The position numbers and the translations under genes are program-made. This document shows positions 42,800 to 50,129 of a stretch of 64,000 nucleotides of DNA, in pieces (the first letter of the stretch is position 1; every line of letters begins with the position of its first letter). The notes under the pieces were generated by a model. That model made no database searches. It saw only the letters and a program-made list of their open reading frames with translations, and was not told where the DNA came from. This stretch comes from Ectobacillus ponti (lineage in GTDB: Bacteria; Bacillota; Bacilli; Bacillales; Bacillaceae_G). The stretch lies in assembly GCF_024294785.1 (NCBI RefSeq), contig NZ_JANCLT010000005.1, positions 186,001 to 250,000 on the forward strand. The letters run 5' to 3'.

Positions 42800-44281
42800 A
42801 TGGGAAAAGCAACAGGATTCATGGAATATACGCGGGAAAAGACGGCTGAGCGAAATCCTCTTGCCCGCCTGAACGACTGGAATGAATATGCGGCGCCGCT
42901 GTCTGATCAAGCGGCAGAGCGGCAGGGGGCGCGCTGCATGGATTGCGGCACTCCGTTCTGTCACATGGGCATGGAGCTTGAGCGGGTGACAACAGGCTGT
43001 CCGATTCACAACCTCATTCCGGAATGGAACGATCTGGCCTACCGCGGCCGTTGGCAGGAGGCGCTGGAGCGCCTCCTGAAAACAAACAACTTCCCGGAAT
43101 TTACGGGACGTGTATGTCCGGCGCCTTGCGAAGGGTCTTGCACGCTGGCAATTGCCGACCCAGCAGTCGCAATCAAAAGCATTGAGCGGACGATTATTGA
43201 CAAGGGCTTTGAAAACGGTTGGATTCAGCCGCGCATTCCTGTGCAGCGCACCGGCAAAAAGATTGCTATCATCGGTTCCGGACCGGCTGGTCTGGCTGCT
43301 GCTGACCAGCTGAACCAGGCAGGACATTCTGTGACAGTCTACGAGAGAGCAGATCGTCCGGGCGGCTTGCTGATGTACGGCATCCCGAACATGAAGCTTG
43401 GCAAGGATGTAGTGGAACGCCGCGTTCGTCTGCTGGAGCAGGAAGGCACTGCGTTCATCACGAACACAGAGGTCGGCAAAGATGTTACGGCTGAAGAGTT
43501 GAAGGCACAGTACGATGCAGTTATTCTGTGCACAGGCGCGCAAAAGCAGCGTGACCTGACAGTGGAAGGACGGGAAGCAGAGGGTATCCACTTCGCCATG
43601 GATTATCTGACTAAGACAACGAAGAGCCTGCTGGATTCCGGCTTTACGGAGAGCGGATCCATCAATGTGGAAGACCAGGATGTGATTGTGATCGGCGGCG
43701 GTGACACAGGTGCAGACTGCGTAGCAACAGCGCTCCGCCAGAATGCCCGCAGCGTGGTTCAGTTCGGCAAGCATCCGGAACTGCCGGCAGTGCGTGCCAT
43801 TGAAAACATGTGGCCTGCTTATCCGAACGTGTTCACGCTCGACTATGCTTATGAAGAAGCGGCAGCGAAGCACGGCAGCGATCCGCGCCAATACTTGATT
43901 CAAACGAAGAAGATTGTAGCGGACGAGAACGGCCATGTGAAAGAACTGCATACAATCGGTATGGAAAAGGTAAAGGATGAGAACGGCAGCTACGTGTTTC
44001 ACGAAGTGCCGGGCACAGAAAAAATCTGGCCGGCGCAGGCTGTCTTCATCGCAATCGGCTTCCAGGGCACAGAGCAGCCATTGCTGCAGCAGTTTGGTGT
44101 GGAAGCAGTGAACCAGAAGGTGAAAGCAGCCTACGGCAAGTTCACGACAAACGTAGAGGGCGTATTTGCGGCAGGAGATGCACGCAGAGGCCAGAGTTTG
44201 ATCGTTTGGGCCATTCACGAGGGACGCGAAGTGGCGCGTGCCGTGGAAGAATATTTGGCAGCGAAGCCGCTGCTTGTCTGA
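42800..44281 (+). CDS. gltB: Glutamate synthase small subunit (GOGAT beta)
   Basis: A 493-residue NADPH-oxidising subunit. Cysteines for two 4Fe-4S clusters lie in CMDCGTPFCHMG and CPAPCEGSC; FAD-binding IIGSGPAGLAAADQL; NADPH-binding VIGGGDTGADCVATAL; C-terminal GVFAAGDARRGQSLIVWAI. Electrons pass from NADPH to the large subunit. ATG at 42800 follows AAGGGGGAG, 13 bp after the gltA stop. A strong terminator closes the operon. Confidence 0.97.
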   Translation: MGKATGFMEYTREKTAERNPLARLNDWNEYAAPLSDQAAERQGARCMDCGTPFCHMGMELERVTTGCPIHNLIPEWNDLAYRGRWQEALERLLKTNNFPEFTGRVCPAPCEGSCTLAIADPAVAIKSIERTIIDKGFENGWIQPRIPVQRTGKKIAIIGSGPAGLAAADQLNQAGHSVTVYERADRPGGLLMYGIPNMKLGKDVVERRVRLLEQEGTAFITNTEVGKDVTAEELKAQYDAVILCTGAQKQRDLTVEGREAEGIHFAMDYLTKTTKSLLDSGFTESGSINVEDQDVIVIGGGDTGADCVATALRQNARSVVQFGKHPELPAVRAIENMWPAYPNVFTLDYAYEEAAAKHGSDPRQYLIQTKKIVADENGHVKELHTIGMEKVKDENGSYVFHEVPGTEKIWPAQAVFIAIGFQGTEQPLLQQFGVEAVNQKVKAAYGKFTTNVEGVFAAGDARRGQSLIVWAIHEGREVARAVEEYLAAKPLLV

Positions 44282-44289
44282 TAACAGAA

Positions 44290-44332
44290 CAGGGACTGGG
44301 GGTGCTGTGGCACCTTCAGTCCCTGTTTCGTT
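44290..44332 (+). terminator. Terminator of gltAB
   Basis: CAGGGACTG / CAGTCCCTG with an inner GGTGC / GCACC hairpin, then TTTCGTTTT. Confidence 0.85.
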
Positions 44333-44339
44333 TTGCCTC

Positions 44340-44945
44340 TTACTTTTGCTTCAGATCATCGGGGTACACAATGGTATCAAAGACCTGCTGAGTGTCAGCA
44401 TCCTTCAGTTGAACGGTGACCTTGTTATTGCCCGGCGTTACGCCCTTATAAAGCTGATGGAGCATGCCTGACATGCCCAAGCCGGCTGTCGGAAAGGATT
44501 TGACGCTGTTCTGATAGGCAGCCCGGTCAACGGTGATGGTGAATTGAGAAAAGGATTTGTTGTAAGTGACATCTTTTACGAATCCAAAATTCTTGTTATT
44601 CTTCAGGTTTGCGGCATTTTGGGCAATGGTGTTTTCAAGTCCCCGCATCAGTTCTTGGCGCTGCGTTTTGTTCATGCTGTAGGTGAGGGAGCCGTCCGCA
44701 TTTCGGGTGGACGTAATGGCCCCGCGCTTTTCTGCCTCGGTAAACATAGCATTCATTTGTTTGTTTTGCAGCATAGAAGCCGGCACTTTCACAGATGTCT
44801 GCTTCAGGCCGTTATCAATGGCAGAGCGCTGTTCTGTGTTCAGTCCGGCATTGTTTTGGCCGCTGGCGTTGTTTTTGTCATTTGCGGAGCAGGCGCCTAA
44901 AGCGAGAAGTGCTCCGGCCAATAGGGCACAGGTTGTCTTTTTCAT
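44340..44945 (-). CDS. Hypothetical lipoprotein
   Basis: A 201-residue lipoprotein: signal peptide with lipobox LGAC (Cys19), then an Asn-rich linker and a soluble domain. The domain includes NADGSLTYSMNKTQRQELMRGL and ends in KVTVQLKDADTQQVFDTIVYPDDL. It is attached outside the cell membrane. I do not recognise a function. ATG at 44945 after TAAGGAGGC. Convergent with gltAB. Confidence 0.8.
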   Translation of the reverse strand: MKKTTCALLAGALLALGACSANDKNNASGQNNAGLNTEQRSAIDNGLKQTSVKVPASMLQNKQMNAMFTEAEKRGAITSTRNADGSLTYSMNKTQRQELMRGLENTIAQNAANLKNNKNFGFVKDVTYNKSFSQFTITVDRAAYQNSVKSFPTAGLGMSGMLHQLYKGVTPGNNKVTVQLKDADTQQVFDTIVYPDDLKQK

Positions 44946-45025
44946 GCAATTGCCTCCTTAAGAGCTGTTATCCTTAACATGGGAGGAATTGCGTTTCTCT
45001 ATGCATGGCTGCAGGAAGACTGCAG

Positions 45026-45064
45026 GAAAAAAGGAGCTTCAGGCTGGTATCCTGAAGCTCCTTT
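45026..45064 (-). terminator. Terminator of hxlAB
   Basis: AAAGGAGCTTCAGG / CCTGAAGCTCCTTT with a 7-nt loop, followed by TTTTCC on the minus strand. Confidence 0.88.
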
Positions 45065-45081
45065 GGGGAGGCGCGCATGTC

Positions 45082-45639
45082 CTATTCGAGATTCGCATGC
45101 CGTCCGTACATCTTGTTTGTATCCAGTCCCTTCTTTTCCATAAAACGCAGAATGACCGCATCATAGAAGAGAAGGAGGGTTTGTTCGAATAAAGAACCCA
45201 TGGGCTGGATTGTTGTATAGTCGCTTTCAGCCTGGTCCTTTGGCGAACCCGGCAGCGTTACGGTGAAATCAGACAGCTTCCCGATTGTGGATCCGGGAAA
45301 AATAGTCACCGCAGCAATCGTGCCGCCGATTGCTTTTGCTTTCTCGGCAAGGGAGACCAAGCTTTTGGTTTCTCCGGAACCAGAGCCGATGATAAGCATA
45401 TCATCCGGTTCGAAGTTTGGCGTCACCGTTTCGCCGATGACATAGGCATCAATGCCCATATGCATCATGCGCATGGCAAAGGACTTGGCCATAAAGCCGG
45501 ACCGTCCGGCACCCGCGACAAACACCTTCTTGGATTCCAGGATGCCGGTTACGAGCGCTTCTGCTTCTTTATCGGAGATCAGGGCTGTGGATCGTCTTAG
45601 TTCTTCTATTACAGCCGCCAGATACTGTGCTGTCTGCAT
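45082..45639 (-). CDS. hxlB: 6-phospho-3-hexuloisomerase
   Basis: A 185-residue SIS-domain isomerase of the ribulose monophosphate pathway; it turns hexulose-6-phosphate into fructose-6-phosphate. Motifs: FVAGAGRSGFMAKSFAMRMMHMG, IGSGSGETKSLV and QPMGSLFEQTLLLFYDAV, and the HANLE terminus shared with B. subtilis HxlB. The ATG at 45639 fits the family N-terminus (MQTAQYL); a TTG six codons upstream would overlap hxlA. The SD is weak (CAAGG), suggesting coupling to hxlA, which ends 5 bp before. Confidence 0.95.
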   Translation of the reverse strand: MQTAQYLAAVIEELRRSTALISDKEAEALVTGILESKKVFVAGAGRSGFMAKSFAMRMMHMGIDAYVIGETVTPNFEPDDMLIIGSGSGETKSLVSLAEKAKAIGGTIAAVTIFPGSTIGKLSDFTVTLPGSPKDQAESDYTTIQPMGSLFEQTLLLFYDAVILRFMEKKGLDTNKMYGRHANLE

Positions 45640-45643
45640 GGAA

Positions 45644-46288
45644 TCAGCCTTGGGCAACCGGCTGCTTCATCATTTGCTGCATGGCCACCGCTGCAGCCTT
45701 CTTGTCAGCTTGGCTTGTGATGCCGCCGCCTACAATTACAAGGTCGGGCTGTGCTGCTACTACCTCAGCCAATGTATCCAGTTTAATGCCGCCGGCAATC
45801 GCCGTTTTCGCGTTCTTCACAACACTTTTGATGGTTTGCAGATCCTCGAAGGAATTCTTGCCTACTGCCTGCAGGTCATAGCCAGTGTGTACGCAGATGT
45901 AGTCCACACCCATTTCATCCAGTTCCTGCGCGCGGCCAGCCAGGTCTTTGACTGCAATCATATCAACCAGAATCTTCTTGCCTTGCTTGCGTGCTTCCGC
46001 AACTGCGCCCTTAATGGACTCGTCTTCCGCAACTGCAAGAATCGTCACGATATCTGCGCCCGCTTCAGATGCCTTCATCACTTCATAGCCGGCTGCGTCC
46101 ATGATTTTCAAATCAGCCAATACTTTTAAATTTGGGAAAGCTGCCTTTACTTCCTTCACTGCGCGAAGGCCTTCATTAATGACAACGGGAGTACCGATTT
46201 CCACGATATCAATGTGATCCTCCACTTCTTTTACAAGCTCGATAGCTTCCGGGATGTTTACCAGGTCTAGTGCCAATTGCAGTTCCAT
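45644..46288 (-). CDS. hxlA: 3-hexulose-6-phosphate synthase
   Basis: A 214-residue TIM-barrel enzyme that fixes formaldehyde onto ribulose-5-phosphate. The phosphate and metal residues lie in EIGTPVVINEG, VLADLKIMDAA and VDMIAVKD, and the C-terminal phosphate site in AGGIKLD / VIVGGGIT. With HxlB it detoxifies formaldehyde. ATG at 46288 after GAAGGAGAG; the longer open frame is not family-like. Divergent from an ArsR-family gene with which it shares an operator-like motif. Confidence 0.96.
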   Translation of the reverse strand: MELQLALDLVNIPEAIELVKEVEDHIDIVEIGTPVVINEGLRAVKEVKAAFPNLKVLADLKIMDAAGYEVMKASEAGADIVTILAVAEDESIKGAVAEARKQGKKILVDMIAVKDLAGRAQELDEMGVDYICVHTGYDLQAVGKNSFEDLQTIKSVVKNAKTAIAGGIKLDTLAEVVAAQPDLVIVGGGITSQADKKAAAVAMQQMMKQPVAQG

Positions 46289-46344
46289 ATTTGTGTCTCT
46301 CCTTCTCTGTATGGGAATGCTGTACCGAGACAGCAAGAATTTGT

Positions 46345-46358
46345 GTAACCAGCGTTAC
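46345..46358. promoter_or_regulatory. Dyad operator in hxlAB leader
   Basis: GTAAC-CAGC-GTTAC inverted repeat, just downstream of a TATACT (minus strand, 46366-46371). The right part, CAGCGTTAC, recurs before the divergent regulator. Confidence 0.6.
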
Positions 46359-46675
46359 GTATTTCAGTATACTTTTGATACAAACTATAAAAAAGTACGC
46401 ACTTTATTTTTACATAGTGAGGGAAAGGATACTTGGTATCATCGGAGTAAGTGTGATTTTGAGAAACCTTTCCTGCATAAAAGCAGAACTGTCTCCTATA
46501 AACCGGACTAGGGCTTGTGCAGATAGAGGAAAGCAGAAATCAAAGCTTTGGAAAAAAATTATTTTTCTTTTTTTGAAAACGACGGACAGAAAAAAGAACC
46601 TCCCTTCGAATATGTATAGTGAAAGCAACACAAGCTGTTTTATCATTCCGTTTTAATATCTGTATATGTATCCAA

Positions 46676-46684
46676 CAGCGTTAC
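46676..46684. promoter_or_regulatory. Second CAGCGTTAC site, before arsR-family gene
   Basis: An identical 9-mer, here without a full second half-site, 21 bp before the regulator's start codon. A candidate autoregulatory site. Confidence 0.45.
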
Positions 46685-46705
46685 ATACACTAAAGGAGGA
46701 ATACA

Positions 46706-46990
46706 ATGATGCTGGATTACGCACAAAAACAAGCAAACTATGAAGATATCGCCGAGCGACTACGAGTGATTGCTCATCCTGTCCGTCTGGAGCTGCTTTC
46801 CATTCTGCTGCAGCAGCCGCAAAACGTGACCTATCTGTACGGCAAGCTGGGGCTGCCGCAGTCCACAATTTCGCAGCACCTTGCAAAGCTGAAGGCAGCG
46901 GGGGTATTGCGCGGCGATAGAAAAGGGCTGGAGATTTTTTACCGTGTAACTGACAACAGCATTCAGCATTTAATGAAGGTATTGACGTAA
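46706..46990 (+). CDS. ArsR-family transcriptional regulator without cysteines
   Basis: A 94-residue winged-helix protein: AERLRVIAHPVRLELLSILL, recognition helix GLPQSTISQHLAKLKAAGVL, then the wing DRKGLEIFYRVTD. It has no cysteine at all, so the ELCVC-type metal site is missing and the signal must be something else. ATG at 46706 after AAAGGAGGA. Divergent from hxlAB over 417 bp. B. subtilis controls hxlAB with the unrelated HxlR/DUF24 activator, so a change of regulator here is inferred from position and the shared motif. Confidence 0.8.
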   Translation: MMLDYAQKQANYEDIAERLRVIAHPVRLELLSILLQQPQNVTYLYGKLGLPQSTISQHLAKLKAAGVLRGDRKGLEIFYRVTDNSIQHLMKVLT

Positions 46991-47152
46991 GAGGGGGCCG
47001 GTGGACTCCCTCTTTTTATATGCCCTTCTGTCCACTCTCCAGAAAATATTTCCACACTAAAAGAATGAAAGAAAATTGTGGACAAGCCATCATATGCCGC
47101 CTTGGCGGGAAGGATAAGGCGGAAGACAAGAATAGAATCAGGGAGGGTTGTC

Positions 47153-48037
47153 ATGATTCAGCCAACCGGATACTGGACCTTTTTCTGCAATACGAAGCAA
47201 TGGGATATTGAAGTGGATTTGTCGCGTGTGTCCGGCAATCCGTACGATATTTTCTCAGTCACCCGCTGGCAAAAGGATTGGTTTCGGAAGGGGCAGCTTG
47301 GTCTGGTCCGGGTAGGGATGGACCAGCGGACGAAGGATCAGCTGAAGGGGCGGCAGCGCCTCAAGCGCGGCATTTATACCATCGCTGAAATTCTGGGAGA
47401 GGCATATCCGGCTTCGGAGGACAGGGGGGCTTACTGGACCGGCCGGTATATTGTGGACATCAGGTATGTCCGTAATCTGCTGCAAACCCCCATTTCCTTG
47501 CGGTATTTTCACGAAGATACACCTGAGTACGATAAATATCTGGTGCATGGCTTTCAAGCTTCCTCCATGCCGCTGAAGCCGGAGGCCTTCGCAGCCGCCG
47601 TTGCTGGAGCAGGCGGGGCAGATCTGTTGGACTTGGAGGTAAACCGAAGCATGGTGCAGGTGCAGGAGGAGATTCTGGATGTAGAGCGTATCTATCAGGA
47701 TGCGGTGCCGGAAGTGCAGGAACGGATCAGCCGGTATATTGAGACAGGAAGGGCGGCTGAGGAATACAAACAGCTGCAGGGATATACATGCCAAATCTGC
47801 GGGGCAATGGGAATAGAGCTCCCTTCCTTCCAAACGAAATACGGCAGACCGTACATAGAAGTACATCACATTATGCCGAAGGGTCTTGTAACTCATAATC
47901 TGCTTACCGTTTGTCCGCTGCACCACCGTCAGCTGCATTATGGCAACGCCGAGGTGCTGGAGAACAGCAAGGAGAGGATTCTGCTGCAGATTGATGCTCA
48001 AGCTGTAGAGATTCGGAAGGGAGCTGTTAGGTTTTAG
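47153..48037 (+). CDS. EVE-like domain plus HNH endonuclease
   Basis: A 294-residue protein. The N-terminal domain (about 1-140: GYWTFFCNTKQWD, FSVTRWQKDWFRKGQLGLVRVG, then RGIYTIAEILG) has the look of an EVE/PUA-like modified-base reader. The C-terminal part is an HNH nuclease with a structural zinc site: CQICGAMG, YIEVHHIMPKG, then LLTVCPLHHRQLHYG. EVE-HNH fusions are known type IV enzymes that cut DNA containing modified cytosine, so phage defence is the likely role. ATG at 47153 after AGGGAGGG. It lies upstream of a tRNA cluster. Confidence 0.75.
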   Translation: MIQPTGYWTFFCNTKQWDIEVDLSRVSGNPYDIFSVTRWQKDWFRKGQLGLVRVGMDQRTKDQLKGRQRLKRGIYTIAEILGEAYPASEDRGAYWTGRYIVDIRYVRNLLQTPISLRYFHEDTPEYDKYLVHGFQASSMPLKPEAFAAAVAGAGGADLLDLEVNRSMVQVQEEILDVERIYQDAVPEVQERISRYIETGRAAEEYKQLQGYTCQICGAMGIELPSFQTKYGRPYIEVHHIMPKGLVTHNLLTVCPLHHRQLHYGNAEVLENSKERILLQIDAQAVEIRKGAVRF

Positions 48038-48047
48038 TGAATACGTA

Positions 48048-48201
48048 TCATTTTCCCTGCCGTGCAGAAGGTGGAGGCTGGTCGATCTTCCGTCCAATCC
48101 ACCTTTCAAAATCTTTATGTGCGGCATAAGAGAAGTCTGTGCTGAACCGATAGAAATGCGGAGAGCTGTCCCCCGAAGGAGCGTGAATGGAAATTGTATA
48201 C
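48048..48201 (-). pseudogene. Possible C-terminal gene fragment
   Basis: A minus-strand frame encoding HFYRFSTDFSYAAHKDFERW and a basic tail reads protein-like and has normal codon choice. It has no start or SD: its 5' side runs into the tRNA-like element. It could be the tail of a gene cut by a past rearrangement. Not recognised. Confidence 0.25.
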
Positions 48202-48212
48202 AAGCCAAGTGT

Positions 48213-48262
48213 GCGGGCGCATCGGCAACATTGCGGAGGTTCGAGTCCTCTCGCCTGCACCA
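48213..48262 (+). ncRNA. tRNA-like minihelix (acceptor + T arm + CCA)
   Basis: A 50-nt element. GCGGGCG (48213-48219) pairs with CGCCTGC (48252-48258, one G-U); T stem GGAGG / CCTCT (one G-U) with loop TTCGAGT; discriminator A; encoded CCA (48260-48262). Only 15 nt replace the D, anticodon and variable regions. Either a deleted tRNA gene, an attachment-site scar, or a functional tRNA-like small RNA. Confidence 0.55.
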
Positions 48263-48505
48263 AAAGGGGCTCGATGGACAGAAATAAGGTGGGGGTGTAC
48301 GGCAAGAGCATCATTCCTCGTCACTGTGTTTGGCCGGCAGACAGTCAAAGAGTTTCTCAACCTGTTGGTCAGGTGCGGCTTCATACAGAAAGTCGTACCG
48401 TATCCGCAGGGAGGCTTTATACTGAGCAATCGAACCAGGTTGTTTTCTCTAACCATATAAGAGCAGGCTGCTTTGTCATGAATATACATTTGTTTCTCAA
48501 ATCTA

Positions 48506-48533
48506 TTGACACTGCTTTCATAGTTAGTATAAT
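48506..48533 (+). promoter_or_regulatory. tRNA operon promoter
   Basis: TTGACA, 16-bp spacer, TATAAT, both full consensus, 20 bp before tRNA-Leu. Confidence 0.88.
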
Positions 48534-48552
48534 AGAGTTGTATATCACATAT

Positions 48553-48638
48553 GCGGTCGTGGCGGAATAGGCAGACGCACCATCTTGAGGGGGTGGCGGG
48601 CATAGCCCGTGCGAGTTCGAGTCTCGCCGACCGCACCA
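48553..48638 (+). tRNA. tRNA-Leu (GAG)
   Basis: 86 nt. Acceptor GCGGTCG / CGACCGC, anticodon stem CCATC / GGTGG with loop TTGAGGG (GAG, reads CUC/CUU), long class II variable arm CGGGCATAGCCCG, CCA encoded. Confidence 0.95.
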
Positions 48639-48639
48639 T

Positions 48640-48714
48640 GCGGAAGTAGTTCAGTGGTAGAATACAACCTTGCCAAGGTTGGGGTCGCGGGTTCGAATCC
48701 CGTCTTCCGCTCCA
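48640..48714 (+). tRNA. tRNA-Gly (GCC)
   Basis: 75 nt. Acceptor GCGGAAG / CTTCCGC, anticodon stem CAACC / GGTTG with loop TTGCCAA, discriminator T, CCA encoded. One base after tRNA-Leu. Confidence 0.95.
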
Positions 48715-48717
48715 TAC

Positions 48718-48790
48718 GGGGCCTTAGCTCAGCTGGGAGAGCGCCTGCTTTGCACGCAGGAGGTCAGCGGTTCGATCCCGCTAGGCTCCA
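48718..48790 (+). tRNA. tRNA-Ala (TGC), CCA not encoded
   Basis: 73 nt. Acceptor GGGGCCT / AGGCTCC (G-U at pair 3), anticodon loop TTTGCAC. After the discriminator A the gene reads TCA, so the CCA end must be added by nucleotidyltransferase. Confidence 0.93.
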
Positions 48791-48796
48791 TCAGAA

Positions 48797-48834
48797 GAAA
48801 AGGATCAGTTCCATGTGAACTGGTCCTTTTTTGT
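48797..48834 (+). terminator. Terminator of tRNA operon
   Basis: AAAGGATCAGTTC pairs with GAACTGGTCCTTT around a short loop, followed by a T-run. Confidence 0.85.
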
Positions 48835-48835
48835 T

Positions 48836-49042
48836 TTACTTCTCATATCCCTTGCGCTGCAGCGGGATGTCTTTGCCGGCCACATTTTCCATGACACCAT
48901 CCACCGTACCTTCTGTGTAAGCATCGCTCACCTGTTCGTGGGTTGTCGCAAACCCCTGTGACATGTTGTCCTTCTTCTTGTAATCGCTTGTATCATACAT
49001 GCGGTCAGCCAGCTTCTCGCTTTGCTGGTTGTTGTTTGCCAT
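48836..49042 (-). CDS. YozQ/DUF4025 family small protein
   Basis: A 68-residue hydrophilic protein. The pattern EKLADRMYDTSDY, GFATTHEQVSDAYTEGTVDG is that of the YozQ (DUF4025) family of Bacillus, function unknown. ATG at 49042 after GAAAGGAGTGTGAGGG; the 15 upstream codons are not conserved-looking. Convergent with the tRNA operon, whose T-rich terminator abuts its stop. Confidence 0.75.
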   Translation of the reverse strand: MANNNQQSEKLADRMYDTSDYKKKDNMSQGFATTHEQVSDAYTEGTVDGVMENVAGKDIPLQRKGYEK

Positions 49043-49255
49043 TTCCCTCACACTCCTTTCGCTGTTAGTATTGCATCCCATATGCATTTTATTCCACGGT
49101 GAAAAAGAGATAACAGAAGTGGGAAACTATATCAAATTCATGAATATACAGCCTAATCCATATATTTGTAATTGATAAAAAATTCATAAAAGTATGTAAA
49201 AATAGAATCCAGTAGATTATAATAGGCAATATAAATGTTCAGAGGAGGATGAATG

Positions 49256-50068
49256 ATGAAAGGAAGAAAGACAATCCTTACGATGCTGCTCTCTGCCACG
49301 CTGGCGTTGACAGCAGGCTGCGGTGCAAAAGAAACAGCAACAAGCGGAACAAGCGAAGCCAAGACAATCCGGGTGGGTACAGATGCGGCTTACGCGCCGT
49401 TTGAATATCTGGATGGCGGCAAGGTTGTTGGCTTTGATGCAGATTTCCTGGATGCGGTCATGAAGGAAGCCGGACTGAAGTATGAATTGAAAAATGTCGG
49501 CTGGGAGCCGTTGTTTGCATCCCTGAAGACGGGCGAACTGGATATGGGCATTTCCGCTATCACTATCAATGATGATCGCAAAAAGACATATGATTTCTCT
49601 TCGCCCTACTACGAGTCCACACAGATGATCATGGTGAAGGAAGGTTCTTCCGTCAAGAAGGCAGATGACTTGAAGAGCCTGAAGAAAATCGGGGTGCAGA
49701 CAGGTACCACGGGTGCAGAAGCGGCTGAAAAGCTGGTAGGCAAGAACAGCGAGAGAATTTCCAAGTACGAAAATACGGTGCTTGCCATTATGGCGTTGAA
49801 AAATGGCGAGGTGGACGCAGTTGTTGCCGATAATGGCGTTGTAAAGGAATATGTAAAGAACAATCCAAAGGAAAAAATTGTCGCCATTGAAGACAAGGCA
49901 AGCTTTGACTCTGAATTTTACGGTTTAATGTTCAAGAAGGACAGCAAGGACCGTGACAAGGTGGAAGCTGCTGTGCAAAAAATAATGGAAAATGGCAAAT
50001 ATACAGAGATCTACAAGAAGTGGTTCAACACAGATCCTGATTTGGAAGCATTGAAAAAGGCAAAGTAA
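49256..50068 (+). CDS. Amino acid ABC transporter substrate-binding lipoprotein
   Basis: A 270-residue type II periplasmic-binding-fold lipoprotein (SBP family 3). Lipobox LTAGC with Cys22; the domain starts IRVGTDAAYAPFEYLDGGKVVGFDADF and includes GELDMGISAITINDDRKK and GVQTGTTG, typical for polar or basic amino acids. It would deliver ligand to a permease and ATPase, but none follow: the gene is alone and ends at a strong terminator, so its partners are elsewhere or it acts as a solo binding protein. The second of two ATGs (49256) has the better 7-nt spacing from AGGAGG. Confidence 0.9.
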   Translation: MKGRKTILTMLLSATLALTAGCGAKETATSGTSEAKTIRVGTDAAYAPFEYLDGGKVVGFDADFLDAVMKEAGLKYELKNVGWEPLFASLKTGELDMGISAITINDDRKKTYDFSSPYYESTQMIMVKEGSSVKKADDLKSLKKIGVQTGTTGAEAAEKLVGKNSERISKYENTVLAIMALKNGEVDAVVADNGVVKEYVKNNPKEKIVAIEDKASFDSEFYGLMFKKDSKDRDKVEAAVQKIMENGKYTEIYKKWFNTDPDLEALKKAK

Positions 50069-50073
50069 GAATA

Positions 50074-50129
50074 GAAACAGGAATCCCCCGCCCTTGGAGA
50101 AAGGAGCGGGGGATTCCTGTTTCTTTTTG
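50074..50129. terminator. Strong bidirectional terminator
   Basis: A perfect 18-bp stem (GAAACAGGAATCCCCCGC and complement), 14-nt loop, then CTTTTTG; between convergent genes. Confidence 0.9.

Noticed and set aside
48180-48262. tmRNA or full tRNA at the CCA-ending element
   Set aside because: No mRNA-like domain, no tag frame, and no room for D and anticodon arms.
48187-48639. Several open frames up to 170 codons crossing the tRNA operon promoter and tRNA genes
   Set aside because: They overlap structural RNAs and lack SD and family patterns.
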